The notes: a model not told the origin generated them from the letters alone. A stretch of DNA of 64,000 bases from Herbaspirillum huttiense (GCF_004367745.1 NZ_CP037993.1:3286001-3350000), one strand, 5' to 3'; counted from the first letter of the stretch, positions 1 to 8,557 are shown. Made by a program: numbers and translations.

Positions 1-261
1 AGCGGAGAATCCGTTTTCCAGCTGGAAGATGGCCGCCAGTCCGCCGCCCAGTTCCTCGCGGCCGCGAAAGCCGATGCGCGAGGCCATGGCGTCACCGGAG
101 TCGACACTGACGCGACTGTTGTTGCCGGCACCGACCTTGCTGGTATAGACCAGGCTCATGTCGATGACGCCATAGACGGTGACGCTGGAAGTCTGGGCCT
201 GGGCATATTGGCTGGCGTTGAGCAGCCCCAGGGCGGAAAGAGTGAAGACGAGTTTTTTCAT
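1..261 (-). CDS. Gram-negative porin, N-terminal part (cut by window edge)
   Basis: The 87 visible residues start with a Sec signal peptide (MKKLVFTLSALGLL..., cleavage probably after AQA near residue 23) and continue with QTSSVTVYGVIDMSLVY, the first beta strand typical of trimeric betaproteobacterial porins (OmpC/PorA-like general porins). The phrases SRIGFRGREELGGGL and IFQLENGFS are hallmark porin strands. The protein sits in the outer membrane and passes small solutes; selectivity cannot be judged. The start ATG is at 259-261 on the minus strand. The gene is divergent from the Mla operon. Only the first quarter or so of a normal 350-400 aa porin is present because the window starts inside it. 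Confidence 0.93.
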   Translation of the reverse strand, partial: MKKLVFTLSALGLLNASQYAQAQTSSVTVYGVIDMSLVYTSKVGAGNNSRVSVDSGDAMASRIGFRGREELGGGLAAIFQLENGFSA

Positions 262-284
262 GAGAAGCGTGCCGCACGCGGCAT

Positions 285-300
285 GGTGCAGAAAACGTCA
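285..300 (-). repeat. Copy 1 of dispersed 16-bp motif TGACGTTTTCTGCACC
   Basis: Perfect copy (minus strand) in the porin/mla intergenic region, just upstream of the porin start. Other copies are at 698, 14645, 18122, 18143 and 18255. Function unknown. Confidence 0.6.
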
Positions 301-486
301 AATCATCCCGGGTGCTTTCTGCCGGGTGGAGGGAGGACAATGGCACTGGCCGGGTCCAGGGAAGGCACATGGTAGGAGCCCCTTCCCCCCGCAGCAATTA
401 CCTCTTGGGATAGTGCCCGCGCGGGTCATTGCGGCTGGCGCGAAGCCTGTGCCCATGCCATACTTGCGGCGGCCCGCTGACGCTTT

Positions 487-516
487 TTGCGCAGTGGCGC
501 GCAAGTTCGGTACACT
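487..516 (+). promoter_or_regulatory. Possible sigma-70 promoter of the mla operon
   Basis: TTGCGC (487-492) and TACACT (511-516) are separated by 18 bp and lie about 40 bp upstream of the TTG start of the permease gene. The match is moderate and only visual. Confidence 0.35.
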
Positions 517-554
517 GCCCTCTTCCAACCTTGCCCTCGCTGGCCTGACCTGAT

Positions 555-1688
555 TTGAACAACGCCGCCACCTTCCGCCTCGAACCGTCCAGCCCGCCTG
601 TGCTGCACGTGGAAGGCGACTGGACCTTGCGCAACTACCGCGCGCTGTCGCACCAGATCGCACAGCAGCGGCCGGCGGTAGACGATCAGCTGGTGCTGAC
701 GTTTTCTGCACTGACCGCCTTTGACACCGTGGGCGCCAAGCTGCTGGTGGATCTGCTGGGCGTGCCCGCAGCCTTGCGCCAGACCGGCGAAGACAGCAAT
801 CTGCCGCGCGCCTGGCGCGGCCTGCTGGCCGCCGTGGCCGAGGCCAAGGCGATCGCCATGCCCAAGGCCGCCCCGCCGCCGCAGGCCTGGATTACCGACA
901 TGCTGGAACGGGCCGGCGTGGCCACCCTCAACCTGCGCGCCTGTTCGCGCGGCCTGCTGGGTTTTGCCGGACTGTGCCTGCAGACCTTGGCGGCCTCGTT
1001 CTGGCGTCCTTCGCGCTGGCGCTTTACGGGCGTAGTGGCCCAGGTGGAACAGACCGGGCTGGACGCGGTCCCCATCGTCTCCCTGCTGACCTTCATGGTG
1101 GGTGCCGTGGTCGCCTTCCTGGGGGCGACCGTGCTGGCCGATTTCGGCGCCAGTCTTTATACGGTGGACCTGGTGGCCTTCTCCTTCCTGCGTGAATTCG
1201 CCGTCCTGCTGACGGCCATCCTGATGGCCGGGCGCACCGCCAGTTCCTTTACGGCGCAGATCGGCTCAATGAAGGCCAACGAGGAAATCGATGCCATCCG
1301 CGCCCTTGGACTGGACCCGATCAACCTGCTGGTCCTGCCGCGCATCATCGCGCTGCTGATCTCCATGCCGCTGCTCACCTTCATCGCCATGATGTCGGGC
1401 CTCTTCGGCGGAGCCATGGTGTGCGCGCTGTCGCTGGACATCAGCCCGACCATGTTCATCGCGCTGCTGCAGCAGGATGTGAGCATCCGCCACTTCGTGC
1501 TGGGCATGGTCAAGGCACCGCTGTTTGCCTTCGTGATTGCCATCATCGGTTGCAACGAAGGCTTCAAGGTCAGCGGCAGCGCCCAGTCGGTGGGCCAGCA
1601 CACCACCTCCAGCGTGGTGCAGTCGATCTTCGTGGTGATTTTGCTGGATGCACTGGCGGCCCTGTTCTTCATGGAGATGGGATGGTGA
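555..1688 (+). CDS. mlaE: MlaE-type ABC permease with N-terminal STAS domain
   Basis: 377 aa inner-membrane permease of the MlaE/YrbE family, which moves phospholipids between inner and outer membrane with an MCE-domain protein. Residues 1 to about 110 read as a STAS (MlaB-like) domain fused to the permease (DDQLVLTFSALTAFDTVGAKLLVDLL); residues about 150-377 carry the MlaE core with several hydrophobic segments and AGRTASSFTAQIGSMKANEEIDA, a conserved family stretch. The start is TTG at 555, the first in-frame start after the intergenic region; no strong ribosome site is visible. The stop overlaps the next start (ATGGTGA), so the genes are translationally coupled. Codons 48-53 contain a copy of the dispersed TGACGTTTTCTGCAC motif. 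Confidence 0.9.
   Translation: MNNAATFRLEPSSPPVLHVEGDWTLRNYRALSHQIAQQRPAVDDQLVLTFSALTAFDTVGAKLLVDLLGVPAALRQTGEDSNLPRAWRGLLAAVAEAKAIAMPKAAPPPQAWITDMLERAGVATLNLRACSRGLLGFAGLCLQTLAASFWRPSRWRFTGVVAQVEQTGLDAVPIVSLLTFMVGAVVAFLGATVLADFGASLYTVDLVAFSFLREFAVLLTAILMAGRTASSFTAQIGSMKANEEIDAIRALGLDPINLLVLPRIIALLISMPLLTFIAMMSGLFGGAMVCALSLDISPTMFIALLQQDVSIRHFVLGMVKAPLFAFVIAIIGCNEGFKVSGSAQSVGQHTTSSVVQSIFVVILLDALAALFFMEMGW
698..713 (+). repeat. Copy 2 of dispersed 16-bp motif (last base differs)
   Basis: TGACGTTTTCTGCACT lies inside the mlaE coding region, where it encodes part of LTFSAL. The T-rich codons acg ttt tct gca are unusual in this GC-rich gene. Confidence 0.5.
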
Positions 1689-2512
1689 CCCCGGCGCACG
1701 ACGATCAGGCCGTCGAAGCGATCATCGACGTGCGCGGCCTGCGCAACCAGTTCGGACCGCAAGTGGTCCATGACCAGCTGGACCTGCAGGTGCGGCGCGG
1801 TGAAATCCTCGGCGTGGTGGGCGGTTCCGGCACCGGCAAATCGGTCCTGCTGCGCAGTATCGTCGGCTTGCAACGTCCTGCGGCCGGACAGGTGAAAGTG
1901 TTCGGACAGGATCTGTCTGCACTGTCCACCGAAGCACGTTCGCAGTATGAGCGTCGCTTCGGCGTGCTGTTCCAGCAGGGCGCATTGTTCTCTTCGCTGA
2001 CCGTGCTGGAAAACATCGCGCTGCCCCTGACCGAATACGGCGGACTCGATGCCGATGAGGCGCGTGGGGTCTCGGCCATGAAGCTGGCGCTGGCCGGTCT
2101 GCCCATTGCCGCCGGCGACAAAACTCCGGCGGAACTTTCGGGCGGCATGATCAAGCGCGCCGCGCTGGCCCGTGCGCTGGCGCTGGATCCGGACATCCTG
2201 TTCCTGGACGAACCGACCGCCGGCCTCGACCCCATCAGCGCCGCCGCCTTCGACCGCCTGATCCTGACCCTGCGCGATGCGCTGGGTCTGACCGTGTTCC
2301 TGGTCACCCATGACCTGGACACCCTTTATGCCATCTGCGACCGTGTTGCCGTGCTCTCGGCCAAGCGCGTGCTGGTGGCCGACCGCATCGAGACCGTGGC
2401 GGCCTTCGATGATCCGTGGATACGGCAATACTTCCAAGGCCCGCGCGGACGGGCCGCCAGCCAGGCCGCACTGCGTGCTTCGGCCACCCCAACGCATCAA
2501 GGAAACGCCTAA
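1682..2512 (+). CDS. mlaF: MlaF-type ABC transporter ATP-binding protein
   Basis: 276 aa cytoplasmic ATPase partner of the upstream permease. Walker A is GGSGTGKS near residue 48, the ABC signature is LSGGMIKRAALARAL and Walker B is ILFLDEPTAGLDP, followed by the H-loop VTHDLD. This is the MlaF/Ttg2A subfamily (MIKR in the signature is typical). ATG at 1682 was chosen because it overlaps the mlaE stop; the open frame extends further upstream but only as a shadow of mlaE. The stop overlaps the next start as TAATG, giving a tight permease-ATPase-MCE-lipoprotein operon. Confidence 0.93.
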   Translation: MVTPAHDDQAVEAIIDVRGLRNQFGPQVVHDQLDLQVRRGEILGVVGGSGTGKSVLLRSIVGLQRPAAGQVKVFGQDLSALSTEARSQYERRFGVLFQQGALFSSLTVLENIALPLTEYGGLDADEARGVSAMKLALAGLPIAAGDKTPAELSGGMIKRAALARALALDPDILFLDEPTAGLDPISAAAFDRLILTLRDALGLTVFLVTHDLDTLYAICDRVAVLSAKRVLVADRIETVAAFDDPWIRQYFQGPRGRAASQAALRASATPTHQGNA

Positions 2513-3429
2513 TGGAAACGCGTGCCCATCACGTCCTCATCGGACTCTTCACCATCCTGGTCGCCCTGGCGGCACTGGTGTTCTGCCTGTGGCTGACCAA
2601 GGTCGGCCAGGACCGCGACGTCGACTACTACACGGTCATCTTCAACGAGGCGGTCAGCGGGCTCTCGCGCGGCAGCCCCGTGCAGTACAGCGGCATCAAG
2701 GTGGGCGACGTGGTCGGCCTGAGCCTGGACCCGGCCGACCCGCGCAAGGTGCGCGCCCGCATCCGTGTGACCGGCAAGGCGCCCATCAAGGAAGACACCG
2801 GCGCCAAGCTGGCCCTGGCCGGCATCACCGGTACCGCACTGATCCAGCTGACCAATGGCTCGCCCGAGAGTCCTCGGCTGGAGTCCAAGGATGGCAATGA
2901 CCCCATCATCATCGCCTCACCCTCGCCGCTGTCGGCACTGCTCTCCAACGGCGAGGACCTGCTCTCCAACGTCAATGAAGTGCTGCTCAATGCCAAACAG
3001 TTCCTGGCTCCGGAAAACGCGCGCCGCTTGAACCAGACCCTGGCGCACCTGGAACAGCTGACCGATACCCTGGCCAACCAGCGCGGCAACGTCGGCACCG
3101 CCATGCAAGAACTGGCGGCAGCGGCGCGCCAGGCCAATCTGGCCATGCAGTCGGCCAACCAGTTGCTGGCCACACGCGGCAATGACGCCATGGGCAACCT
3201 GCAGCAAGCCATGCGTTCGCTGGCGGCCAGCAGCCAGCAGATCGAAAAGCTGATCCAGCAGAACCAGGCCGCCCTCAACAACGGTGCCCAGGGCGTGGCG
3301 GAGATCGGGCCGGCCATTACCGAACTGCGCAGTACCCTGGCCTCGGTGCGGGCCATCAGCCGCAAGCTGGAAAGCAATCCCGGTGCCTACCTGCTGGGCC
3401 AAGACAATCTTCAGGAATTCCAACCATGA
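2512..3429 (+). CDS. mlaD: MlaD-family (MCE domain) lipid-binding protein
   Basis: 305 aa. A single N-terminal membrane helix (LIGLFTILVALAALVFCLWL, about residues 8-27) anchors a periplasmic MCE domain (about 38-115; YYTVIFNEAVSGLSRGSPVQYSGIKVGDV is typical), followed by a long helical C-terminal part (about 150-290) rich in Ala, Gln and Leu that probably forms a coiled coil or periplasm-spanning helix. It is the substrate-binding part of the Mla-like transporter. It starts within the mlaF stop (TAATG) and its TGA overlaps the next start (ATGATGA). It is longer than E. coli MlaD (about 180 aa) and more like PqiB/YrbD-type MCE proteins with a helical tail. Confidence 0.9.
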   Translation: METRAHHVLIGLFTILVALAALVFCLWLTKVGQDRDVDYYTVIFNEAVSGLSRGSPVQYSGIKVGDVVGLSLDPADPRKVRARIRVTGKAPIKEDTGAKLALAGITGTALIQLTNGSPESPRLESKDGNDPIIIASPSPLSALLSNGEDLLSNVNEVLLNAKQFLAPENARRLNQTLAHLEQLTDTLANQRGNVGTAMQELAAAARQANLAMQSANQLLATRGNDAMGNLQQAMRSLAASSQQIEKLIQQNQAALNNGAQGVAEIGPAITELRSTLASVRAISRKLESNPGAYLLGQDNLQEFQP

Positions 3430-4028
3430 TGACCCCGCTCCTGCGCACCGCCCTGGTGGCCGCCAGCCTGGCCCTGACCGCGTGTTCGATTCTTCCCAAG
3501 TCCGATCCGCTGGCGGTCTATCGCCTGCCGCCGCTGGCTTCGCCGCATGCGGCGAGCACCGGCACGCCCTATCGCGCGCTGCGCATCGCCACTCCGGCGG
3601 CCAGTCGCAGCATCGACAGCGAACGCATCCTGGTGCTGCCTGAAGGCGATGTGGTCAAGTCCTATGCCGGCGTGCGCTGGAGTGATCCGGCACCGCAGTT
3701 GCTGCGCGACCGCCTGCTGGATGCTTTCCAGGCCGACGGACGTTTCCCGCGCCTGTCCGGTGACAATGCCAACATCGCGGCCGAGGTTGAACTCGATGGC
3801 GCACTCAACGCCTTCCAGACGGAATATCGCAACGGCGCGCCCAGCGTGGTGATCGTCTATGACGCGCGACTGGTCGACACCGCCACGCGCCAGCAACTGG
3901 CGGCGCGGCGCTTTGCCGTCGTGGAAGCGGTGGCCGGCAGCAAGGTGCCGGAAGTGGTCAGCGCCTTTGGCAGCGCCTCGGCGCGGTTGGCGGGCGAAGT
4001 GGTGGCGTGGGCCGCCACGGTGCGATGA
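3426..4028 (+). CDS. ABC-type transport auxiliary lipoprotein (PqiC/ABC_trans_aux type)
   Basis: 200 aa. Lipoprotein signal peptide with lipobox LTAC (Cys about residue 20) and then the family phrases DPLAVYRLPP and ERILVLPEGDVVKSYAGVRWSDPAPQLLRDRLLDAFQ, typical of the PqiC/YmbA auxiliary lipoproteins that accompany MCE transporters. It probably sits in the outer membrane and docks the MCE protein. It overlaps mlaD by 4 bp and ends the operon. Specific phospholipid direction or substrate cannot be read from the sequence. Confidence 0.85.
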   Translation: MMTPLLRTALVAASLALTACSILPKSDPLAVYRLPPLASPHAASTGTPYRALRIATPAASRSIDSERILVLPEGDVVKSYAGVRWSDPAPQLLRDRLLDAFQADGRFPRLSGDNANIAAEVELDGALNAFQTEYRNGAPSVVIVYDARLVDTATRQQLAARRFAVVEAVAGSKVPEVVSAFGSASARLAGEVVAWAATVR

Positions 4029-4128
4029 ACGAATTTTCCGGACGCGCCATTATCCGAACGTAGCATGGGCAGGCGCACGAGGCTGTGGCAATCTGACCGG
4101 TATTTTTCTTGCGGATCGGAAAGCAGCC

Positions 4129-5046
4129 ATGGACAAGTTGCAAGCGATGGAAACCTTTGTCGCCGTGGTCGAGAGCGGCAGCTTCGTGGCCGCCGTGGAG
4201 GTGACCGGCCAGTCCAAACCGGCGGTCTCGCGGCAGGTTTCGGAGCTGGAACAGTTCCTCGGCATCCGCCTGCTCCACCGCACCACGCGGCGACTCTCGC
4301 TGACCGATGAGGGCCGCGTCTACTTCTCGCGCTGCAAGGAATTGCTGGAATCCATCCAGGATGTGGAGAGCGAAGTCGGGCTCAATTCCGACCAGGCCTG
4401 CGGACGGCTGCGCATCGGCGCTCCGCAGGATTTCGGCGTGGAGCAACTGGCTCCGCTATGGGGCAAGTTCACCGAACAGAATCCGCTGATCACGCTCAAC
4501 ATCACCTTGTCTGACCGCACCATCGACCTGCTTGAGGAAGGTTTCGACATGGCCATCCGCATCAGCACCCTCGGTGACAGCCGCATGGTGGCGCGGCCGC
4601 TGGCACCGGTGCGCATGATTGCCTGCGCCTCGCCGGCCTTCCTGCAGCGGCACGGTACGCCGGTGAGTCCGGCGGAACTGCGCGACTATCCCTTCATCTC
4701 CTACAGCTACCGCAACGGCGGCGATGAGTGGCATTTCAAGCATGAGCACGGCGACACGTGCACGGTGCGCGTACGCTCCACCGTCTACGTCAACAATGGC
4801 GCTACCTGCCGTGCCATGGCCGTGGCCGGCCAGGGCATCGCGATCCAGCCGGACTTCATCGTCAACGCGGCAATCCAGTCCGGTGAACTGGTGGAATTGT
4901 TCGAAGGCTGGAGCACCGGCGAACAACTGGTGGTGCATACGCTCTACCCGACCCGCACGCATCTGCCGCCCAAGGTGCAGCGCATGCGTGATTTTCTGGT
5001 GGAGCAGTTCAAGGTACCGCCATGGTGCCCGAAGCAAGTAACTTAA
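4129..5046 (+). CDS. LysR-family transcriptional regulator
   Basis: 305 aa, normal for the family. The winged HTH fills residues 1-60 (METFVAVVESGSFVAAVEVTGQSKPAVSRQVSELE) and the rest is the periplasmic-binding-like effector domain. It belongs to the large CrgA/DmlR-like group (FDMAIRISTLGDSRMVARPLA). The ATG at 4129 is the first Met in the conserved N-terminal register; the frame is open further upstream. Its neighbours are the mla operon (same strand, 100 bp away) and the convergent lrg genes, so its target is not evident. Confidence 0.93.
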   Translation: MDKLQAMETFVAVVESGSFVAAVEVTGQSKPAVSRQVSELEQFLGIRLLHRTTRRLSLTDEGRVYFSRCKELLESIQDVESEVGLNSDQACGRLRIGAPQDFGVEQLAPLWGKFTEQNPLITLNITLSDRTIDLLEEGFDMAIRISTLGDSRMVARPLAPVRMIACASPAFLQRHGTPVSPAELRDYPFISYSYRNGGDEWHFKHEHGDTCTVRVRSTVYVNNGATCRAMAVAGQGIAIQPDFIVNAAIQSGELVELFEGWSTGEQLVVHTLYPTRTHLPPKVQRMRDFLVEQFKVPPWCPKQVT

Positions 5047-5068
5047 ATTTAAATTATTTAGTTCATTC

Positions 5069-5809
5069 TCAATTTCCGGTCCAGCGCAGGAACAGCGGCA
5101 TGAGCACCGGCACCAGCACGGCGGTGAAGACGCCATTGAGTCCCATGCCCAATCCGGCAAAGGCCCCCATCTCCGCACTGACCTGCAAGGCCCGCGCAGT
5201 ACCGATGCCATGCGAGGCCACGCCCAGCGCGAAGCCGCGCACCGGATGGCTGTCGATCCGCAGGAAGTTGAGCACGTAGCGCGCCAGGACCGCGCCCAGG
5301 ATGCCGGTGCAGATCACCAGCACGGCGGTCAGCGACGGCAGGCCGCCGAAGCGTTCCGAGATGGCCATGGCAATCGGCGTGGTGGCCGACTTGGGTGCCA
5401 TGGAAATGACGATGTCGCGCGAGGCCCCCATGGCGTAAGCGATCCCGACCGCCGAGACCACGGCCGTCACGGAACCAGCGGCCAGTCCCAGCATCAGCGG
5501 CAGCACTGCGCGGCGGAAATTGTGCCACTGCTTGTAGAGCGGCATGGCCAGCGCAACCGTGGCCGGTCCAAGCATGAAATGCACGAATTGCGCGCCTTCG
5601 AAATACGTCTTGTAGGGCGTATGCGTGATGCCCAGGATGCTGACCACGATGACGATGGCGATCAGCACGGGATTGGCCAGCGGGTGGTAACCCAGCCGCC
5701 GGTAGATCCACAGTGCCACGAGATAGGCCACCAGCGTGGTCGTCAGCCCCAGCAGCGGCGAGGCCGCCAGGTAGACCCAGACATCGGTCAGACGGGCCAG
5801 GCCGTGCAT
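5069..5809 (-). CDS. lrgB: LrgB/CidB-family membrane protein
   Basis: 246 aa polytopic inner-membrane protein with about six or seven hydrophobic segments. The conserved LrgB stretch MAPKSATTPIAMAISERFGG is present, as is ASHGIGTARALQ. LrgA/LrgB-type proteins have been linked to control of murein hydrolase activity and to export of small organic acids (pyruvate, glycolate). The start shares one base with the lrgA stop (TGATG), so the two are translationally coupled. The gene converges with the LysR gene, with a 22-bp gap between the stops. Confidence 0.92.
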   Translation of the reverse strand: MHGLARLTDVWVYLAASPLLGLTTTLVAYLVALWIYRRLGYHPLANPVLIAIVIVVSILGITHTPYKTYFEGAQFVHFMLGPATVALAMPLYKQWHNFRRAVLPLMLGLAAGSVTAVVSAVGIAYAMGASRDIVISMAPKSATTPIAMAISERFGGLPSLTAVLVICTGILGAVLARYVLNFLRIDSHPVRGFALGVASHGIGTARALQVSAEMGAFAGLGMGLNGVFTAVLVPVLMPLFLRWTGN

Positions 5810-6189
5810 CAGTGCGACTCCTCATCGTGATCCGGCTGGCGTGCCGCAGAGAAGCGCTTCATCGCCGCATTGGTCACCAGCGCGCCGACGCCGATGGCCA
5901 GGACCGTGCTCACCACCAGCGCCACCGCGATGGCCGGCAGATCGCCTTTGAGCTGGCCGGCAGCGGCAATCACGCCGACGCCGGCCGGCACGAACAGCAG
6001 CGACAGGTGCTGCAGGATGCCCCATGAGGTCGGCTCCATCAGCTGCGCCAGGCGTGAAGAAGAGAGAAAGGCGATCAGCAACAGCAGCATACCGATCACC
6101 GGACCGGGAATGGGCAGGCCCAGCAATTGCGCGGTGCCTTCGCCCAGGCATTGGAAGACCAGGAGGATGGCGAGGGGGGTGAGGTTCAT
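5809..6189 (-). CDS. lrgA: CidA/LrgA-family membrane protein
   Basis: 126 aa, four predicted membrane helices; FQCLGEGTAQLLGLPIPGPVIGMLLLL and SLLFVPAGVGVI are diagnostic of the CidA/LrgA (holin-like) family. ATG at 6187-6189 on the minus strand (MNLTPLAILL) was chosen because the longer open frame upstream has no hydrophobic or conserved content. It forms a two-gene unit with lrgB. Confidence 0.92.
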   Translation of the reverse strand: MNLTPLAILLVFQCLGEGTAQLLGLPIPGPVIGMLLLLIAFLSSSRLAQLMEPTSWGILQHLSLLFVPAGVGVIAAAGQLKGDLPAIAVALVVSTVLAIGVGALVTNAAMKRFSAARQPDHDEESH

Positions 6190-6351
6190 GGGCGGCCAAT
6201 GGTGATGGAAGTGGCAGACAATCAAAAAATGCGAGGAAAGCGGATTGATTTCACGATGTCGCTGCCAGACCAGGCAATTTGCGCGAGCATGCGCCTCTCC
6301 CACCCAAGGAGTGACATCATGCGCACACAAGCACCCAGCAAGGCAGGCCTC

Positions 6352-6374
6352 TATACTGTACAGGAATCTGTACA
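6352..6374 (+). promoter_or_regulatory. TATACT -10 box and palindromic operator of the toxin-antitoxin pair
   Basis: TATACT (6352-6357) overlaps a perfect palindrome TGTACAG-GAAT-CTGTACA (6357-6374), 20 bp before the antitoxin ATG and its AGGAGG ribosome site. This is the expected position for autorepression by a Phd/YefM-type antitoxin. Confidence 0.6.
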
Positions 6375-6393
6375 TCATTTTAGGAGGTCCGAG

Positions 6394-6696
6394 ATGGCCT
6401 TTTCTTCCACTGACGTGATTACGGTGACGCAAGCCCGGGCCCAACTTTCCGAACTGGCGGATCAGGTCAAGGCGGGCACAGAGAAAATCATTACCAAGAA
6501 CGGCGTCAGCTACGTCGCCTTGATCGATGCGGAGCGACTGGATTACTACCATCAGTTGGAGCGGGAGCACCTGCACCTGCTGACCATTGAAGATGCCCGC
6601 GCCGGGCTGGCCGATGTCGCGGCCGGTCATGTGGACGATGCCCGCACCGCCCTCAACGGCCTCAAACGCCGCCGCACTGCCAAGACCACGCGCTGA
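6394..6696 (+). CDS. Type II antitoxin, Phd/YefM family
   Basis: 100 aa. The N-terminal half (ITVTQARAQLSELADQVKAGTEKIITKNGVSYVALIDAERLDYY) is the Phd/YefM fold that binds DNA and represses its own operon; the C-terminal part would wrap the toxin. The ATG follows a strong ribosome site TAGGAGG by 9 bp. The longer upstream frame is not conserved-looking. The toxin follows 8 bp downstream. The pair is next to lrgA but on the opposite strand. Confidence 0.85.
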   Translation: MAFSSTDVITVTQARAQLSELADQVKAGTEKIITKNGVSYVALIDAERLDYYHQLEREHLHLLTIEDARAGLADVAAGHVDDARTALNGLKRRRTAKTTR

Positions 6697-6704
6697 GGTG
6701 CAAG

Positions 6705-7088
6705 GTGGCCGTCCCGCATCGGGTCGAGGTCACGACGTATTTCCTTCGCGGGCTGGCGCAGATCGAGGATTTCCTCGACGCCAATGAGGCAACCGGTGCC
6801 TATGACCAGCTGCTGGATGAACTGATCGCGACCGACATCCCCAATCTGGAAAGTCTTCCGCAGCTCCGCCCCTTGATTCAAGGCGGCGCCGGGCAATCAA
6901 CCGAAGTCCACAGCGCCCTGCGCCTCCTCGAACGGCAATTGGGCAGACTGGCCCGCCACACGGAGGTACGAGAGTACGTAATGAAGGATACCCTGGTGCT
7001 CTATGCCCGCTCCAGGGGTGTCGTTCACTTGCTCTCAATACGCCACCAGCGGCAGCGCCGCAACTATCTCGCCGCCTCCTCACCGTAA
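6705..7088 (+). CDS. Type II toxin, RelE/ParE superfamily
   Basis: 127 aa, GTG start at 6705, 8 bp after the antitoxin stop. The N-terminal helix pair (FLRGLAQIEDFLDANEATGAYDQLLDELIAT) and the C-terminal strand pattern DTLVLYARSRGVVHLLSIRHQRQ with terminal basic residues fit the RelE/ParE fold, which either cleaves ribosome-bound mRNA or inhibits gyrase; which activity applies cannot be told. It is somewhat longer than the usual 90-100 aa. Assignment rests mainly on pairing with a Phd/YefM antitoxin and the C-terminal pattern. Confidence 0.75.
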   Translation: MAVPHRVEVTTYFLRGLAQIEDFLDANEATGAYDQLLDELIATDIPNLESLPQLRPLIQGGAGQSTEVHSALRLLERQLGRLARHTEVREYVMKDTLVLYARSRGVVHLLSIRHQRQRRNYLAASSP

Positions 7089-7338
7089 GTCCTGCGCCCG
7101 GACCAGCCGAGCTTGCCCGGGCGCAATGACGATAAGCGTACGCTCCGTCCAAGCCTCGCCCTGTCGCCAGAACCAAATCTTCGCGGCTCTTGTCCCACAT
7201 CCCGGGCTGTCTCTGCTTATCGGATGGCCCCACCACTCCGCGCACCACGCTGATGCCAACAATCAACAAGAACAGCCCAACGCCGGTCACGACCACGATT
7301 TGATACAGGCGCGCTCACGCAGCCTTTACTGGAGCATC

Positions 7339-8499
7339 ATGGACCACGCCACGCCCAGCCGCCCTCTGCGGGTGCTGTCGATTTTCGGTACCCGCCCCGA
7401 AGCCATCAAGATGGCACCGCTGGTCAAGGCCCTCGATGCCGAGCCCGCCATCGACTCCATCGTCTGCGCCACCGGCCAGCACAAGCAGATGCTGGCGCAG
7501 GTACTGGAGCTGTTCGCCATCAAGGCCGATCACAAGCTCGATGTGATGGTGCCGGACCAGACGCTCAACGGCCTCTCCGCGCGCCTCTTCGCCGGCATCG
7601 ACCAGCTGCTGGAGCAGACCCGGCCCGACCGCGTGCTGGTCCACGGCGATACCACCACCGCCATGGTGGCGGCCATGGCGGCCTTTCACCGGCGCATCCC
7701 GGTCGGTCACGTGGAGGCCGGCCTGCGCACCCATGACATGCACCAGCCCTGGCCGGAAGAGATGAACCGGCGCACCATCGATGTGGTCAGCGACCTGATG
7801 TTCGCGCCCACCGCGCAGTCGCGCCGCAATCTCGAAGCAGAAAACCTGCAGGGAAAAATCGTGGTCACCGGCAACACCGTCATCGATGCCCTGCAGATGA
7901 CGGTGGCCCGCATCGATGCCGATGCCGGGCTTCGCGCCCAGCTCGATGCCGCCCTGCCATCGCTGCTGCCCGAACGCCGCCTGCTGCTGGTCACCGGCCA
8001 CCGGCGCGAGAACTTCGGTACCGGATTCCTGCAGATCTGCCGCGCACTGGCCCAGTTGGCGCAACGCGATGACCTGCAGATCGTCTACCCGGTGCACCTC
8101 AATCCCAACGTGCGCGGCCCCGTCATGCAGGAGCTGTCCGGCCTGCCTCACCTGCATCTGATCGAGCCGCTGGACTATCTGCAGTTCGTGCGGCTGATGC
8201 AGCGCGCCCACGTGATCCTCACCGATTCCGGCGGCGTCCAGGAAGAAGCGCCCGCATTGGGCAAGCCGGTACTGGTCATGCGCGACGTCACCGAACGCCC
8301 CGAGGCCGTGGCCGCAGGCACCGTGCAACTGGTCGGCACCGATACCGGCCGCATCGTCGATACCGTGGCCACCCTGCTGAGCGAAGACCGGCTCTGGCGC
8401 AGCTTCGCACGCAAACAAAATCCCTATGGCGACGGACAGGCCTGTGCCCGCATCGTCGCTGCCATTCTCGGACGCAACTTCCAGCCCTTTTCCGCCTGA
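7339..8499 (+). CDS. wecB: UDP-N-acetylglucosamine 2-epimerase (non-hydrolysing)
   Basis: 386 aa, the usual length. Converts UDP-GlcNAc to UDP-ManNAc in the cytoplasm. Motifs: FGTRPEAIKMAPLV (residues 16-29), HGDTTTAMVAAMAAF, GHVEAGLRTHDM, VTGHRREN, DSGGVQEEAPALGKPVLVMR. ATG at 7339 has TGGAG 6 bp upstream. It lies immediately before the BcsB-like/NfrB/NfrA genes on the same strand (502-bp gap with its own regulatory motifs). In E. coli, WecB supplies UDP-ManNAc for the NfrA/NfrB-dependent glycan needed by phage N4, so this position is functionally suggestive. Confidence 0.95.
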   Translation: MDHATPSRPLRVLSIFGTRPEAIKMAPLVKALDAEPAIDSIVCATGQHKQMLAQVLELFAIKADHKLDVMVPDQTLNGLSARLFAGIDQLLEQTRPDRVLVHGDTTTAMVAAMAAFHRRIPVGHVEAGLRTHDMHQPWPEEMNRRTIDVVSDLMFAPTAQSRRNLEAENLQGKIVVTGNTVIDALQMTVARIDADAGLRAQLDAALPSLLPERRLLLVTGHRRENFGTGFLQICRALAQLAQRDDLQIVYPVHLNPNVRGPVMQELSGLPHLHLIEPLDYLQFVRLMQRAHVILTDSGGVQEEAPALGKPVLVMRDVTERPEAVAAGTVQLVGTDTGRIVDTVATLLSEDRLWRSFARKQNPYGDGQACARIVAAILGRNFQPFSA

Positions 8500-8557
8500 C
8501 TCATCCATTCGCAAGCCATGGGCGGCGAGACGTTGCGGTTTGTTCCGTCGTCCCGTT

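Noticed and set aside
1157-2500. 447-aa minus-strand open frame opposite mlaE/mlaF
   Set aside because: Antisense shadow in high-GC DNA; no protein-like motifs, whereas the plus strand encodes complete ABC transporter motifs.
7080-7296. Minus-strand frame starting with a hydrophobic stretch (VVVTGVGLFLLIVGISVV)
   Set aside because: It looks membrane-like at its start but continues through the antisense of the toxin gene, has no good ribosome site and no recognised family; it may be a small or decayed gene but cannot be supported.
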